Source: Pedobacter chinensis (GTDB lineage: Bacteria; Bacteroidota; Bacteroidia; Sphingobacteriales; Sphingobacteriaceae). From it: a DNA stretch of 64,000 nucleotides. The stretch lies in contig NZ_QPKV01000008.1 of assembly GCF_003339865.1 (NCBI RefSeq), positions 1 to 64,000 of the forward strand. Direction: 5' to 3'. Position 1 is the first letter of the stretch. Each line of letters begins with the position of its first letter. The notes under the pieces were generated by a model, which saw only the letters and a program-made list of their open reading frames with translations, was not told where the DNA came from and made no database searches. This document shows, in pieces, positions 1 to 9,463 of the stretch. The position numbers and the translations under genes were made by a program.

Positions 1-67
1 CTGAGCGCAATTGCTCGAGGGCCTTTTGTTTCATTAGCTCATAATCGAGCTGTTCTTCTCTCATCAT
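1..67 (-). CDS. Probable IS256-family transposase, N-terminal 22 codons only
   Basis: A leftward frame opens with tandem ATG codons at 67 and 64 and runs off the window edge. The visible residues include the stretch YELMKQKALEQLRSG-like (KQKALEQLRS seen), which resembles the N-terminus of Bacteroidota IS256-family DDE transposases as I recall them. DNA upstream of the start, to about position 112, would be the element's terminal region; the sequence TTTTGACACAG near 100-110 could belong to its terminal inverted repeat. Only 22 residues are visible, so the family call is tentative. It could be any small protein with a charged N-terminal helix. Confidence 0.45.
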   Translation of the reverse strand, partial: MMREEQLDYELMKQKALEQLRS

Positions 68-112
68 AATAAACTGTATCTAAAGTTAGTGATTTTGACT
101 TTTGACACAGTT

Positions 113-283
113 TATTTTACAATCTCTACCACAGAAAAAATAATTAAGAAATTCCACACAGGAATCTCCTTACAATCAACGTATCTAAGAAATTTAGATA
201 CTCCATTATCCAGTTTAGATGCAATTTCTATTCCTGGTAAAAATTACCTTGATCTTAATATTGCTTTAAATCTATATTTTTAA
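113..283 (+). pseudogene. C-terminal remnant of an outer-membrane beta-barrel protein
   Basis: An open frame continues to a stop at 281-283 and ends in alternating hydrophobic residues with a terminal phenylalanine (NIALNLYF), the typical last strand of a Bacteroidota outer-membrane barrel. No credible start is visible: the only upstream start is a GTG at 89, which lies in what looks like insertion-element DNA. The stop is three bases before the cytochrome peroxidase ATG, so the two were probably one operon before the 5' part was displaced by the insertion. Which barrel family it belonged to cannot be told from about 55 residues. The left boundary is approximate. Confidence 0.45.
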
Positions 284-286
284 CCT

Positions 287-1423
287 ATGAATAAAGTTTT
301 TGCCACGCTTGCTTTAATCCTTATTGGATTAATTTTATTTTCTTTTCAATCAGCAGATTTCAATGATGATGAATTGAGTGTAGACAGCTTGCGTAAAGTT
401 TATTCAAAACCTACAGATCAATGGCCTAAGCCCACGGTTGATAAAGATGCGGTTTTTCAAGAGCTCGGAGAGCTTCCCCCCTCTCCTGTAGATTTGAAGA
501 ATGATTCCGTAAAAAATGTGGTAGAGTTGGGTAAAATCTTATTCTTTGATCCCCGCCTTTCCGGATCAAACCAGATATCCTGTTCCAGTTGCCATGCACC
601 GGATTTACATTGGACAGATGGCCGTCAGGTTTCTGTTGGGCACGATCACTTAACCAATATCCGTAATGCGCCATCTTTAGAGAACGTTTGGTTTTACAAG
701 CGATTGTTTTGGGATGGAAGAGCAGCGAGCTTGGAAGAGCAGGCAGAAAGCCCGGTTGCAGCACATAATGAAATGCATCAGGATATGAAGGCCTTGCCTA
801 AAAAACTGAATAAAATAAAAGGATATCAACCTTATTTTGCAGCCGCTTTTGGGTCAAAAGAAATTACAAATAAAAGGATTTTCGAAAGTCTCGCTACCTT
901 TCAACGGAGCATTGTAAGCAGACGAACACCTTTTGATCGTTTCCTGGCAAATGATAAAAAAGCCTTATCCGATCAGCAACTGGTGGGTTTACATTTATTC
1001 CGCACCAAAGCACGCTGTATCAATTGCCATAACGGACCACTCTTTACCGACAATGAATTTCATAACGACGGATTAACTTATTATGGCCGTAAATACGAAG
1101 ATTTAGGCTTATATAATGTTACCAAGAAACCAGAAGATGTGGGTAAATTTAAAACGCCAGGTTTAAGGAATGTGATGAAAACAGCTCCATGGTTTCACAA
1201 TGGATTATTTCCGGATATGGATGGCGTGATGAACATGTATAATGTGGGGATGCCCAACCAGCGCGTTAGGCCGGAGCAGGTGAACGATCCGCTATTGCCT
1301 AAAAACGATAAGTTGTTGAAAGGTTTAATGTTAAGCAAGGCTGAAAAGGATGCTGTCATTTCTTTTCTGGATGCACTATCTTCTCCTACTTTTTTAGTGA
1401 GGGTAGAAAAGTTGCCTCAGTAA
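287..1423 (+). CDS. Di-haem cytochrome c peroxidase (MauG/CcpA family)
   Basis: This 378-residue protein has an N-terminal hydrophobic segment (residues 1-20) consistent with export or membrane anchoring. It carries two covalent haem c sites: C99-S-S-C102-H103 and C244-I-N-C247-H248. The spacing and flanking sequences (ILFFDPRLS, NAPSLENVW, RRTPFDRFL, TPGLRNV) are those of bacterial di-haem peroxidases, which reduce hydrogen peroxide with electrons from periplasmic cytochromes or azurin-like donors. A MauG-like oxidase role cannot be excluded. It begins three bases after a truncated barrel gene and is followed directly by a repeat array. No donor cytochrome gene is visible nearby. Confidence 0.9.
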   Translation: MNKVFATLALILIGLILFSFQSADFNDDELSVDSLRKVYSKPTDQWPKPTVDKDAVFQELGELPPSPVDLKNDSVKNVVELGKILFFDPRLSGSNQISCSSCHAPDLHWTDGRQVSVGHDHLTNIRNAPSLENVWFYKRLFWDGRAASLEEQAESPVAAHNEMHQDMKALPKKLNKIKGYQPYFAAAFGSKEITNKRIFESLATFQRSIVSRRTPFDRFLANDKKALSDQQLVGLHLFRTKARCINCHNGPLFTDNEFHNDGLTYYGRKYEDLGLYNVTKKPEDVGKFKTPGLRNVMKTAPWFHNGLFPDMDGVMNMYNVGMPNQRVRPEQVNDPLLPKNDKLLKGLMLSKAEKDAVISFLDALSSPTFLVRVEKLPQ

Positions 1424-1435
1424 GACCGTCCTAAT

Positions 1436-2302
1436 CCAAAACATAACATGATTCCGTCATTGCGAGGAGGAACGACGAAGCAATCTCTTTCGCTATCATC
1501 AATTTGGAAAGATCGTCCCACCTTACAAGCCCCTGCTTCAGTTCGCAATGATGAGAGTTTCAAAACTATCGCCCTGACCGACTTACGAAGTTTTGTTGGG
1601 TCTGGCTTAGAAAACTTCGTCAGTCTGAGCATGATTCCGTCATTGCGAGGAGGAACGACGAAGCAATCTGTTTCGCTATCATCAATTTGGAAAGATCGCC
1701 CCACCTCACAAACCCCTGCTTCAGTTCGCAATGACGAGGGTTTCAAAACTATCGCCCTGACCGACTTACGAAGTTTTGTTGGGTCGCGGCCTGGGGAAAC
1801 TTCGTCAGTCTGTATGATTCCGTCATTGCGAGGAGGAACGACGAAGCAATCTGTTTCGCTATCGCCAATTTGGAAAGATCGCCCCACCCCACCTCACAAA
1901 CCCCTGCTTCAGTTCGCAATGACGAGGGTTTCAAAACTCCCGTCCTGACCGACTTACGAAGTTTTGTTGGGTCGCGGCCTGGGGAAACTTCGTCAGTCTG
2001 TATGATTCCGTCATTGCGAGGAGGAACGACGAAGCAATCTCTTTCGCTATCGCCAATTTGGAAAGATCGCCCCACCCCACCTCACAAACCCCTGCTTCAG
2101 TTCGCAATGATGAGAGTTTCAAAACTATCGCCCTGACCGACTTACGAAGTTTTGTTGGGTCGCGGTCTGGGGAAACTTCGTCAGTCTGAGCATGATTCCG
2201 TCATTGCGAGGAGGAACGACGAAGCAATCTCTTTCGCTATCATCAATTTGGAAAGATCGCCCCACCCCACCTCACAAACCCCTGCTTCAGTTCGCAATGA
2301 AG
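1436..2302. repeat. Five-copy ~183-190 bp tandem repeat with nested inverted repeats
   Basis: The core ATTCCGTCATTGCGAGGAGG recurs starting at about 1448, 1631, 1814, 2002 and 2192, so units are 183, 183, 188 and 190 bp. Each unit has an outer inverted repeat (CGTCATTGCGA near the start, TCGCAATGACG about 100 bp later). A second palindromic segment pairs GACTTACGAAGTTT with AAACTTCGTCAGTC. The fifth copy stops after the outer arm at about 2302. Open frames exist on both strands only because the unit lacks stops; I do not regard them as genes. There are two unit variants, differing by an extra CCCAC and by GTATG versus GAGCATG. Confidence 0.85.
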
Positions 2303-2412
2303 AATTTCTACCTAATGTTAAGCCCAAGATCATCGCATTCCCATCCTTAGATAAGCCGTAGTCTATTGCATGATAATTGCATTTAATCGCATATGTTATG
2401 CATGCATAAGTT

Positions 2413-3231
2413 TTACATCTGTTCAGATCGCAAGGCCTCGCCAAAGAAAATAGAAGCATGCTCATCAAAAGTTAATGGATCGCCGCTGGTATAAAAAGAT
2501 TTATGACCGTTTTTACCCAGTTTTTGTTCAATTTCCGGATGCCTTTCCAAATAACCAGCTAAACTACTTGCAACAATTTCTCCTTGTGTTAAAATATTGA
2601 TATAATCTGGAAACACCTTTTTAAGTTTTGACAGTAATAACGGATAATGTGTGCAAGCCAATAAAACACAATCAATATCATCAGATTGTTCCATTAAACG
2701 ATTACAGTATTCATTGATAAAAAAATCGGCACCTGTTTGTAGGTGTTCATTATTTTCAATTAACGGAACCCACATCGGGCAGCTTTGCTGATACACCGTT
2801 ATATCAGGGAAAAATTTATTGATTTCCAACAGATAAGATTGAGAATTTACGGTTCCGCGGGTTCCCATAATGCCTATTTGCTTGGTTAGGGTATAAGAAT
2901 CAATTACCTCTGCGGTAGGCCTGATTACACCTAAAACCCTTCTTTCGGGATATTTGGCGGGTAAATCCCTTTGCTGAATAGTTCTTAATGCCTTCGCCGA
3001 AGCCGTGTTACAAGCCAGAATAACCAACTGACAACCTTTATCAAAAAGCCATTCCACACATTCTAAAGTGTACTTATAAATGATATCGAAAGCATGATCA
3101 CCGTAAGGAGAACGGGCATTATCACCGAGATAGATATAATTATACTGTGGTAAGCGATCTGCAATGGAACGGAAAACCGTTAAACCGCCATAACCTGAAT
3201 CGAAAATACCTATTGGTGATGAATTTTGCAT
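2413..3231 (-). CDS. murI: Glutamate racemase
   Basis: A 272-residue protein of the aspartate/glutamate racemase superfamily that interconverts L- and D-glutamate for peptidoglycan. The N-terminal FDSGYGG motif (D11, S12) and both catalytic cysteines are present: C74 in the ACNTASA motif and C193 in the LLACTHYPLL motif. Length is normal for the family. It is the last gene of the leftward envelope block and is separated from the OmpH genes by about 1.4 kb of repeat-rich DNA, so it probably has its own promoter. A near-consensus -7 element (TATCTTTA) lies just upstream of its ATG at about 3234-3241. Confidence 0.95.
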   Translation of the reverse strand: MQNSSPIGIFDSGYGGLTVFRSIADRLPQYNYIYLGDNARSPYGDHAFDIIYKYTLECVEWLFDKGCQLVILACNTASAKALRTIQQRDLPAKYPERRVLGVIRPTAEVIDSYTLTKQIGIMGTRGTVNSQSYLLEINKFFPDITVYQQSCPMWVPLIENNEHLQTGADFFINEYCNRLMEQSDDIDCVLLACTHYPLLLSKLKKVFPDYINILTQGEIVASSLAGYLERHPEIEQKLGKNGHKSFYTSGDPLTFDEHASIFFGEALRSEQM

Positions 3232-3930
3232 TGCAGTAAAGATATTATTTTCTTTGATAAATGTTGAAAGGTTAAATTTGTTGGAATGTTAAAAAGTTCT
3301 AACCTGATGTACTGTCAATGCATTTAATTTCTTGTATTAGGGTTCTCACATTGAGTACATCTTTCCTATATCATCATACCTAATTTCACTGGTAGCCTAA
3401 TGCATTTTTCAATAGCGAAAGCTTTTAAGATTATCTTCGCTGAACATTTGATGGTTCCCACCCAATGTCATTATTTAACGTGAGTTCGGGATACGTAAAC
3501 ATCAGGATAATGTCGTCCTTTCAGGATTTGTAACTATTTATTAATCAATCGCCTAGCATAATTCATAATTCCACTACTTTCTGGTTGTTTAAGTCCGAAG
3601 GACTGATACGATAATAAAATTGATGAATTTAACAATCTTAACCTCGAAGAGGTGTCATTATCTCTTAGGCCAAACTCACATTAAGTTAAGCGCAATTGTT
3701 GTCAGTTTGAGGCATAATTCATCTCATAAAAATCAATATAAATGACGTTGAGATTCTTCAGGTATTTTCCCGTAGGATGCCGCTGATTGCGCAGATAAAA
3801 ATAAATCTGCGTAATTTTCTTAAATCTGCGGGATGTTCTTTCTTTAAAAACCTTAGTTAGTTAAATCACGATTAACAATAAATTACAAAAAACGTCGATG
3901 GCAACATTGTCGAAGACCTTTCTATGGCCG
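3232..3930. other. Non-coding spacer with short palindromes, no gene seen
   Basis: I see no plausible reading frame on either strand. The segment holds small palindromic motifs such as AGTCCGAAGGACT (about 3591) and CCTCGAAGAGG (about 3643). There is also a stretch with repeated ATCTGCG words near 3790-3835 that recurs in other intergenic regions of this window. These are probably degenerate REP-like elements. Confidence 0.5.
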
Positions 3931-4509
3931 CTGTCATTCTGAACGCAGTGAAGACCTGCGAAGCAAGCATGAGGGCAATTGAAAATAACATCATTAATGA
4001 ATAATCTCCAGGCGATGAAACACAAACTTTAATACAGCAACACACCCTTAAAAAAACAAGGTCAGCAGTAAACCAGATGCAACACCTTTGGGCTATAGAT
4101 TCTTCGTTGCACCCAGAATGACAAAACCCGAATATACCTGTCATTCTGAGCATCGCGAAGACCTGCTAAGCAAGCATGAGTACAATTGAAAACAACGTTA
4201 TTAATGAATAATCTCAAAGCATTAATGAATAATCTCAAAGCGATGAAACACAAACTTTGATACAGCACTGCATCTCTTAAAAAAACAAGGTCAGCAGTAA
4301 ACCAGGTGCAACACCTGTAGGCTATAGATTCTTCGTTGCACTCAGAATGACAAAACCCATTTAACCACTGTCATCCTGAACGCAGTGAAGAATCTCCAGG
4401 CGATGAAACACAAAACTTTAATAAAGTACTACTCCCTTACAAAAAAAATTCAGCGGTACAGCAGGTACAATGCCCATAGGTAAGGGATCTTCACTGCGTT
4501 CAGAAGGAC
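3931..4509. repeat. Three diverged ~200-230 bp repeats with terminal inverted arms
   Basis: Copies begin near 3931, 4138 and 4369 with TGTCATTCTGAACGCAGTGA or a variant. They continue through a shared body (AATCTCCAGGCGATGAAACA, AAGGTCAGCAGTAAACCAG) and end with the reverse complement of the start (TTCGTTGCACCCAGAATGAC, or TCTTCACTGCGTTCAGAAGG in the last copy). Each unit can therefore fold into a long imperfect hairpin. The second copy contains a short internal duplication around 4197-4240. No protein-coding potential is credible here. Confidence 0.7.
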
Positions 4510-4649
4510 AATTATTACCGAGACAGGCCAGCGCTAAGGTAATAACATTAACATTAGCACAAAAAAACGGAACTAAGTTAAACTTAATTCCGCCGTATCG
4601 TGTTTCCTGGCCTGAGACTTATGACTCAAGACTATGGACTGATAAAAGA

Positions 4650-5228
4650 CTATTTTTTAGGAGCAGCTGGTTTTGCAGCAGTTGCCGAAATACCTAATTT
4701 AGTTTTAACTGAAGCAGTAATGTCTTCACCACCATCCCAGAAAACCAGGTTGTTGCCACCCTGTCCGTTTGCGATGTCAAAAACATAAGCCAATCCTTTT
4801 TCTTTAGCTACTGATGAAATTGCAGCAGCTACTTTAGTTTGAATAGGTTGAAATAATTCACCTTGTTTAGTACCAATATCTTGTGAAGCTTTAGTACGGG
4901 CATCAGTAATGCGTTTTTCAAGGTCTTGTAATTCCTGGCCGGCAGCTTGCAATTCTTTACCTACCTGATCTTTATTAGCTTCACTCAAAGTTTTTTCTTT
5001 AGCTTGAGCAGCCGCCAGTTTAGTCTGATATTCTTTGATCATTGCATCAATGTCAGCTTGTTTTGTTTTGCCCAAATTTTCTAATGTTGTTTGAGCTGTT
5101 TTTGCCTCTGGAAGATTAGCAAAAACATCTTCTGAATTAATGTGACCTAATTTCTGTTGCGCACTTGCCATATTCACTGTAAACACTAACCCTGCTGCTA
5201 CAAAGAATACGTTAATTAACTTTCTCAT
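4650..5228 (-). CDS. ompH: OmpH/Skp-family periplasmic chaperone
   Basis: A 192-residue protein with a clear Sec signal peptide (positions 1-23, ending ASAQQ). A long charged, Ala/Lys/Gln-rich helical middle (about 45-125) matches the coiled-coil tentacles of Skp. Skp trimers hold unfolded outer-membrane proteins on their way to BamA. It is the second of two tandem OmpH genes downstream of bamA, 61 bp after the first, as is usual in Bacteroidota. The C-terminal tail is Ala/Pro/Lys-rich. The stop lies close to the repeat block that separates it from murI. Confidence 0.9.
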   Translation of the reverse strand: MRKLINVFFVAAGLVFTVNMASAQQKLGHINSEDVFANLPEAKTAQTTLENLGKTKQADIDAMIKEYQTKLAAAQAKEKTLSEANKDQVGKELQAAGQELQDLEKRITDARTKASQDIGTKQGELFQPIQTKVAAAISSVAKEKGLAYVFDIANGQGGNNLVFWDGGEDITASVKTKLGISATAAKPAAPKK

Positions 5229-5289
5229 CGTTCTGTTTTACTTTTTATTTTTTTTAATTTATTTTTCTAAAATCTAAGGCGCGAATATA

Positions 5290-5820
5290 CTAATTATTTG
5301 CTGTCCCTGGTTTATAACCTAATTTCACAATTACATCATTACTAACATCGTAACTGGTACTCGCATAAATCATCATGGTTGCTTCACTACTCTTATCAAA
5401 GATGAAATCAAGGTATTTCGCTTTTGCAATTTGCTTGATCACATCAGAAACCTTATCCTGAATGGGTTTGATTAATTTAGTTCTGCTTTGAAAAAGCTCT
5501 CCGTCAGGACCAAATTTCTGGCGTTGGAATTCTTTTGCCTGTTTTTCCTTCTCAATAATTTCGTTTTCACGACGCTTGCGCATATCATCAGTCAATAATA
5601 CCTGATCTGCCTGATAAGCTTTGTACATCCTGTCGATCTCCGAAAAATTCTGATCAACCTGCTGCTGCCATTGTTTAGAAGCAACTTCCAATTGGCTTAA
5701 TGCCGATTTATATTCAGGCATATGCCTTAAAATATACTCTGTGTCTACATATGCAAACTTTTGGGCATAAGCACCAATGGTTGTGCAAAGTAAGAATGCA
5801 ATAAAAAGATACTTTTTCAT
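5290..5820 (-). CDS. ompH: OmpH/Skp-family periplasmic chaperone
   Basis: A 176-residue exported protein. The signal peptide covers residues 1-19 (ending AYAQ), followed by FAYVDTEYILRHMPEY, the usual start of the OmpH domain. The central region is charged and helical (residues 45-115). It lies 186 bp downstream of bamA and 61 bp upstream of the second ompH copy on the same strand. The two paralogues are clearly diverged in sequence, so they may differ in clients. The expected role is delivery of barrel precursors to the Bam complex. Confidence 0.9.
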   Translation of the reverse strand: MKKYLFIAFLLCTTIGAYAQKFAYVDTEYILRHMPEYKSALSQLEVASKQWQQQVDQNFSEIDRMYKAYQADQVLLTDDMRKRRENEIIEKEKQAKEFQRQKFGPDGELFQSRTKLIKPIQDKVSDVIKQIAKAKYLDFIFDKSSEATMMIYASTSYDVSNDVIVKLGYKPGTANN

Positions 5821-6006
5821 CCGTTAATAATTGTTTTTAAAGGTGATGAAGCTATCATGATTTTTATACATGTTTTGTAAGGATGGTAAAATCCTGATGG
5901 TTTCATTTGTGTGTGTTTAATGATGTTCGTTTATAACCTAAGCTTTGTTTAAACTCAACTTATCATGTTTTATTGCATATTTAGCTAAATTTTTATTCTT
6001 TATCAA

Positions 6007-8550
6007 TTAAAATCCACCTAATTGTTGTGCGATGCTAAAATGGAACTGACCTTTGTTAGCATCTGATAAACCAGGAATCTTGTCAAACCCATATCCATAA
6101 TCAATTCCCAACAAACCAAATATTGGTAAGAAAATTCTGGCACCAACACCAACAGATCTTCTAATATTAAAAGGATTAAAGTCACTAAACCTGTTCCAGG
6201 TATTACCGCCCTCAGCAAAGGCCAATACGAAAGCTGTGGCTTGCTGGCTGGCAATTACCGGATAACGGGCTTCTAATACATATTTAGTATAAATCGGGCT
6301 ACCAGATTGTTGTGCAATACTTGGATTAGATCCTACAGGAATAACCGTGTTGTTTGCATAACCACGCATCGCGATCAATTCTGAGCCTTGTAAGAAATCG
6401 AATCCCTGCATACCATCACCACCTAATTTAAAACGCTCAAATGCTGATTGGCCCACTGCACTGTTATACTGACCTAAGAAACCAAATTGCGCCTGAGCCT
6501 TAATTACAAAGTTACCTGCAACACGTTGGTACCATTGCGAATCAAACTTCCATTTATGATACTCCGTAAAACGATATTTTTCTTTATCAGGCGCAGTTGC
6601 GTAATTCACTTTATTAAATAGTGAATATGGAGGTGTTGCCTGAATGGTAAAACGGATAAATGAACCCGATTTAGGGAATATTGGCGAATCTCTAGAATCA
6701 CGGCTAATCTCTTGCGATAGGTTTAAGTTATATGAGGTACCTGAAGTAAATAAATAACCCGGGTAATTACTTAAAATATATTGCTGTAAGTTTACCGCAT
6801 GGCTCAACTGGAAATAGTTATCTGGCCAGTTCAATCTTCTGCCTAAACTCACTGTAACCCCATTCAAACGAATCTTCTGAAACTGTGAATTCTCAGAACT
6901 TAAGCCATTTGATTGTAGTGATGTAAATGCACTCACACCAAAACTTACTGGTTTCTCGCCACCAAACCATGGTTGAGAGAAGGAGAAACTATATGATTGA
7001 TAGTATTTACCATTGGTTTGTCCACGTAAACTCAACTTCTGCCCGTCTCCTTTTGGAAGGGGCTTGTAAGCTTTTAAATTAAATAAATTACGTAATGAGA
7101 AGTTATTAAAGGTTAAACCTAAGGTACCGATAATACGGCCCCCACCAAAACCACCTGAAAGCTCAATCTGATCTGATGGTTTTTCTTCTACTGCATATTC
7201 AATATCCACGGTTCCATCTGCCGGATTTGGACGAGGTGTAGGAACTGTTTTCGACTCATCAAAGTTTCCTAATTGTCCAATCTCACGAATGGTACGGATC
7301 AAATCACTTTTATTGAATTTTTGTCCCGGTTTGGTACGGATCTCACGTAAAACAACCTTATCATTGGTAATGGTATTACCTTTTAAAGTAATTCTGTTAT
7401 TGGTGTATTGCGGCCCTTCATACATGCGCATCTCTACATCAACCGTATCGCCATAAATTTTAGTTTGTACCGGATCGATATTAAAAGTTAAATATCCGTT
7501 ATCAGTGTACATACTGTTAATATCTCCGCCATTTTCACCACCACCATTCAGTTTTTTGTTTAATCTCTCTTCACTGAAGATGTCACCTTTTTCAATAGTT
7601 AAAACTTTATTCAGGATACTATCAGGATAAATCGCATTTCCGGCCCAGGTAATATTTCCGAAGTAATATTTTCTTCCTTCGTAAATGTCCATTCTGATGT
7701 TGACTCTATTCTTATTGTATTGATAAATGGTATCCTTTAAAAGTTCTGCATCGCGGTAACCTTTTTCATGCATTTTAGCCACCATCTTCACTTTGTTCTC
7801 TTCATATTTCTCTTTTGAGAATTTTCCGGAACCCCAGAAACGCCACCAGGCAAACTGCTTTGGATTTTTCAGAAACTTTCTGAGTCTGCTTGCCTTAAAA
7901 TCTTTATTCCCTGTAAAATCTATATGCTGAACTTTAACACGGCTACCTTTATCAATATAAGCCTCTAACACAACACTATTCTCGGCATTTGGGTCTTTAC
8001 GTGTTTTATAATCGATGGTGGTAAAGAAAAAGCCTTTATCCAGCATATATTTCTTAATGATTGACGAAGTAGTATTATATAGGTTATCGTTTACGATTTT
8101 ACCTGTTTTATCATTTAATTTTTCCTGAATGGCTGTTCTTTGCGATTTACTGATTCCCTTTAAATCAATTGAACTTAAACGAGGACGCTCCACGACCTCA
8201 ATTTCAAAATAAACAGAATCCAGAACAAATTTTTCGATATTGATTTTAACATCATCAAACAAACCCTGTGCCCAAAGCGTTTTAATGGCATCTGAAGTAG
8301 CTTCACCCGGAAGAACCACTTTATCGCCCTTGGTTAATTTTGATAATGTAATTAAAACTTCCTTATCCAGATATTCGGTTCCTGTTACGGTTGTGCCACC
8401 AATGATGTATTCTTTTGGATTAAAATAATCGAGATCTAAGCCTCCAACCTTTAAAGATGGGGTTGCCGGTGCCTGACCTTGTGGACGTATTTGAGCGAAG
8501 GCCGGAGCGGCTAAAACGAGTAGGATTAAAACTTGAAATATTCTTTTCAT
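6007..8550 (-). CDS. bamA: Outer-membrane protein assembly factor BamA
   Basis: This 847-residue protein is the Omp85 core of the Bam complex, which inserts beta-barrel proteins into the outer membrane. I chose the ATG at 8550 because it gives a canonical signal peptide (MKRIFQVLILLV..., cleavage after AFAQ); an in-frame start nine codons earlier would spoil it. Residues about 45-470 form successive POTRA-type repeats (VEIEVVERPRLSS, RVKVQHIDFTGN, YYFGNITWAGN, RITLKGNTITND). The rest is a C-terminal barrel with the conserved VRGY-like segment (MRGYANN). It sits between uppS and two ompH genes, its usual neighbours. Confidence 0.95.
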   Translation of the reverse strand: MKRIFQVLILLVLAAPAFAQIRPQGQAPATPSLKVGGLDLDYFNPKEYIIGGTTVTGTEYLDKEVLITLSKLTKGDKVVLPGEATSDAIKTLWAQGLFDDVKINIEKFVLDSVYFEIEVVERPRLSSIDLKGISKSQRTAIQEKLNDKTGKIVNDNLYNTTSSIIKKYMLDKGFFFTTIDYKTRKDPNAENSVVLEAYIDKGSRVKVQHIDFTGNKDFKASRLRKFLKNPKQFAWWRFWGSGKFSKEKYEENKVKMVAKMHEKGYRDAELLKDTIYQYNKNRVNIRMDIYEGRKYYFGNITWAGNAIYPDSILNKVLTIEKGDIFSEERLNKKLNGGGENGGDINSMYTDNGYLTFNIDPVQTKIYGDTVDVEMRMYEGPQYTNNRITLKGNTITNDKVVLREIRTKPGQKFNKSDLIRTIREIGQLGNFDESKTVPTPRPNPADGTVDIEYAVEEKPSDQIELSGGFGGGRIIGTLGLTFNNFSLRNLFNLKAYKPLPKGDGQKLSLRGQTNGKYYQSYSFSFSQPWFGGEKPVSFGVSAFTSLQSNGLSSENSQFQKIRLNGVTVSLGRRLNWPDNYFQLSHAVNLQQYILSNYPGYLFTSGTSYNLNLSQEISRDSRDSPIFPKSGSFIRFTIQATPPYSLFNKVNYATAPDKEKYRFTEYHKWKFDSQWYQRVAGNFVIKAQAQFGFLGQYNSAVGQSAFERFKLGGDGMQGFDFLQGSELIAMRGYANNTVIPVGSNPSIAQQSGSPIYTKYVLEARYPVIASQQATAFVLAFAEGGNTWNRFSDFNPFNIRRSVGVGARIFLPIFGLLGIDYGYGFDKIPGLSDANKGQFHFSIAQQLGGF

Positions 8551-8703
8551 TAAAATAATTTGTTCAGTAATGGCCACGAAGGTAACAATGTTTTATTTAG
8601 CAAAATTTTCGTTTACTATGTTTCCCTTATTATGGTTTCATTTATCGTATAAAAGTGGTGCTAAGTTAGTTTAAACGCTTGTTAAAAAGTGTTAAAAGAA
8701 AAA

Positions 8704-9444
8704 TTAGTTCAATTGCTCACTAATTTTACCAAAACGGCGTTCGCGTTTTTGATAGTCAACAATAGCTTCAAAGAGATCTTCACGTCTGAAATCCGGCCAT
8801 AAAATATCAGTAAAATAAAACTCCGTATAAGCCATTTGCCAAAGCAAATAATTACTAATGCGGTGTTCACCACTTGTTCTGATCATCAGTTCAGGATCCG
8901 GGATGTTTACAGTGGTCAGTTTTGATGAAAAGAGGTTTTCATCAATATCATCTAATGAGATTGAATTATTTTTTACTGCTTCTGCAATTTTCTTTGCGGC
9001 CTCAACAATTTCCCATTTTGCACTGTAACTTAATGCCAGTGTAAGTGTACATTTTTCGTTATGTGCGGTTTTAGCCATTGCTTCTTTTAAATCATCAATG
9101 CATTCTTGTGGCAATGATGAAATATTTCCTATTGCATTCAGCCTGATATTATTTTTATTAAGGGTTTCGGTTTCCTTATTTATTGTGGAAATGAGAATCT
9201 GCATCAAAGCATCTACCTCTTCTTTTGGCCTGTTCCAGTTTTCTGTAGAAAAAGCATACAAGGTTAAGTATTCAATACCAACTTCTACGCAACCCTCTAC
9301 GATGTCTTTTACCGAAAGTACACCTTGTTCATGCCCAAAAACCCTCACTTTGCCCTGGCCCTTTGCCCATCTTCCATTCCCATCCATGATTACGGCAATG
9401 TGCTTTGGCAGGCGATTATAGTCTATTTGTTCTTTAAAATCCAT
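8704..9444 (-). CDS. uppS: Isoprenyl transferase (undecaprenyl diphosphate synthase)
   Basis: A 246-residue cis-prenyltransferase that condenses isopentenyl diphosphate onto farnesyl diphosphate to make the C55 carrier lipid for wall and glycan export. The catalytic motif is intact: D21-G-N-G-R-W26. The conserved STENW (residues 66-70) and the RTSGEHR block (189-195), which binds the isopentenyl diphosphate pyrophosphate, are also present. Length is typical. It lies 19 bp downstream of porG and about 150 bp upstream of bamA in the leftward envelope operon. Confidence 0.95.
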   Translation of the reverse strand: MDFKEQIDYNRLPKHIAVIMDGNGRWAKGQGKVRVFGHEQGVLSVKDIVEGCVEVGIEYLTLYAFSTENWNRPKEEVDALMQILISTINKETETLNKNNIRLNAIGNISSLPQECIDDLKEAMAKTAHNEKCTLTLALSYSAKWEIVEAAKKIAEAVKNNSISLDDIDENLFSSKLTTVNIPDPELMIRTSGEHRISNYLLWQMAYTEFYFTDILWPDFRREDLFEAIVDYQKRERRFGKISEQLN

Positions 9445-9463
9445 TAATTATGTCAAAATCAGC

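Noticed and set aside
426..764. Antisense frame of 112 codons within the cytochrome peroxidase gene
   Set aside because: It lies wholly opposite a clear gene with haem motifs and has no recognisable product.
1417..2468. Several overlapping open frames of 63-166 codons on both strands
   Set aside because: They arise from the repeat unit lacking stops; their translations are copies of the same repeat and show no protein-like signal or start context.
4470..4788. Two forward frames of 62-75 codons
   Set aside because: They mix repeat DNA with the antisense of the second ompH gene.
8551..8577. Longer BamA start nine codons upstream
   Set aside because: It would place a polar stretch before the signal peptide; the internal ATG gives a normal one.
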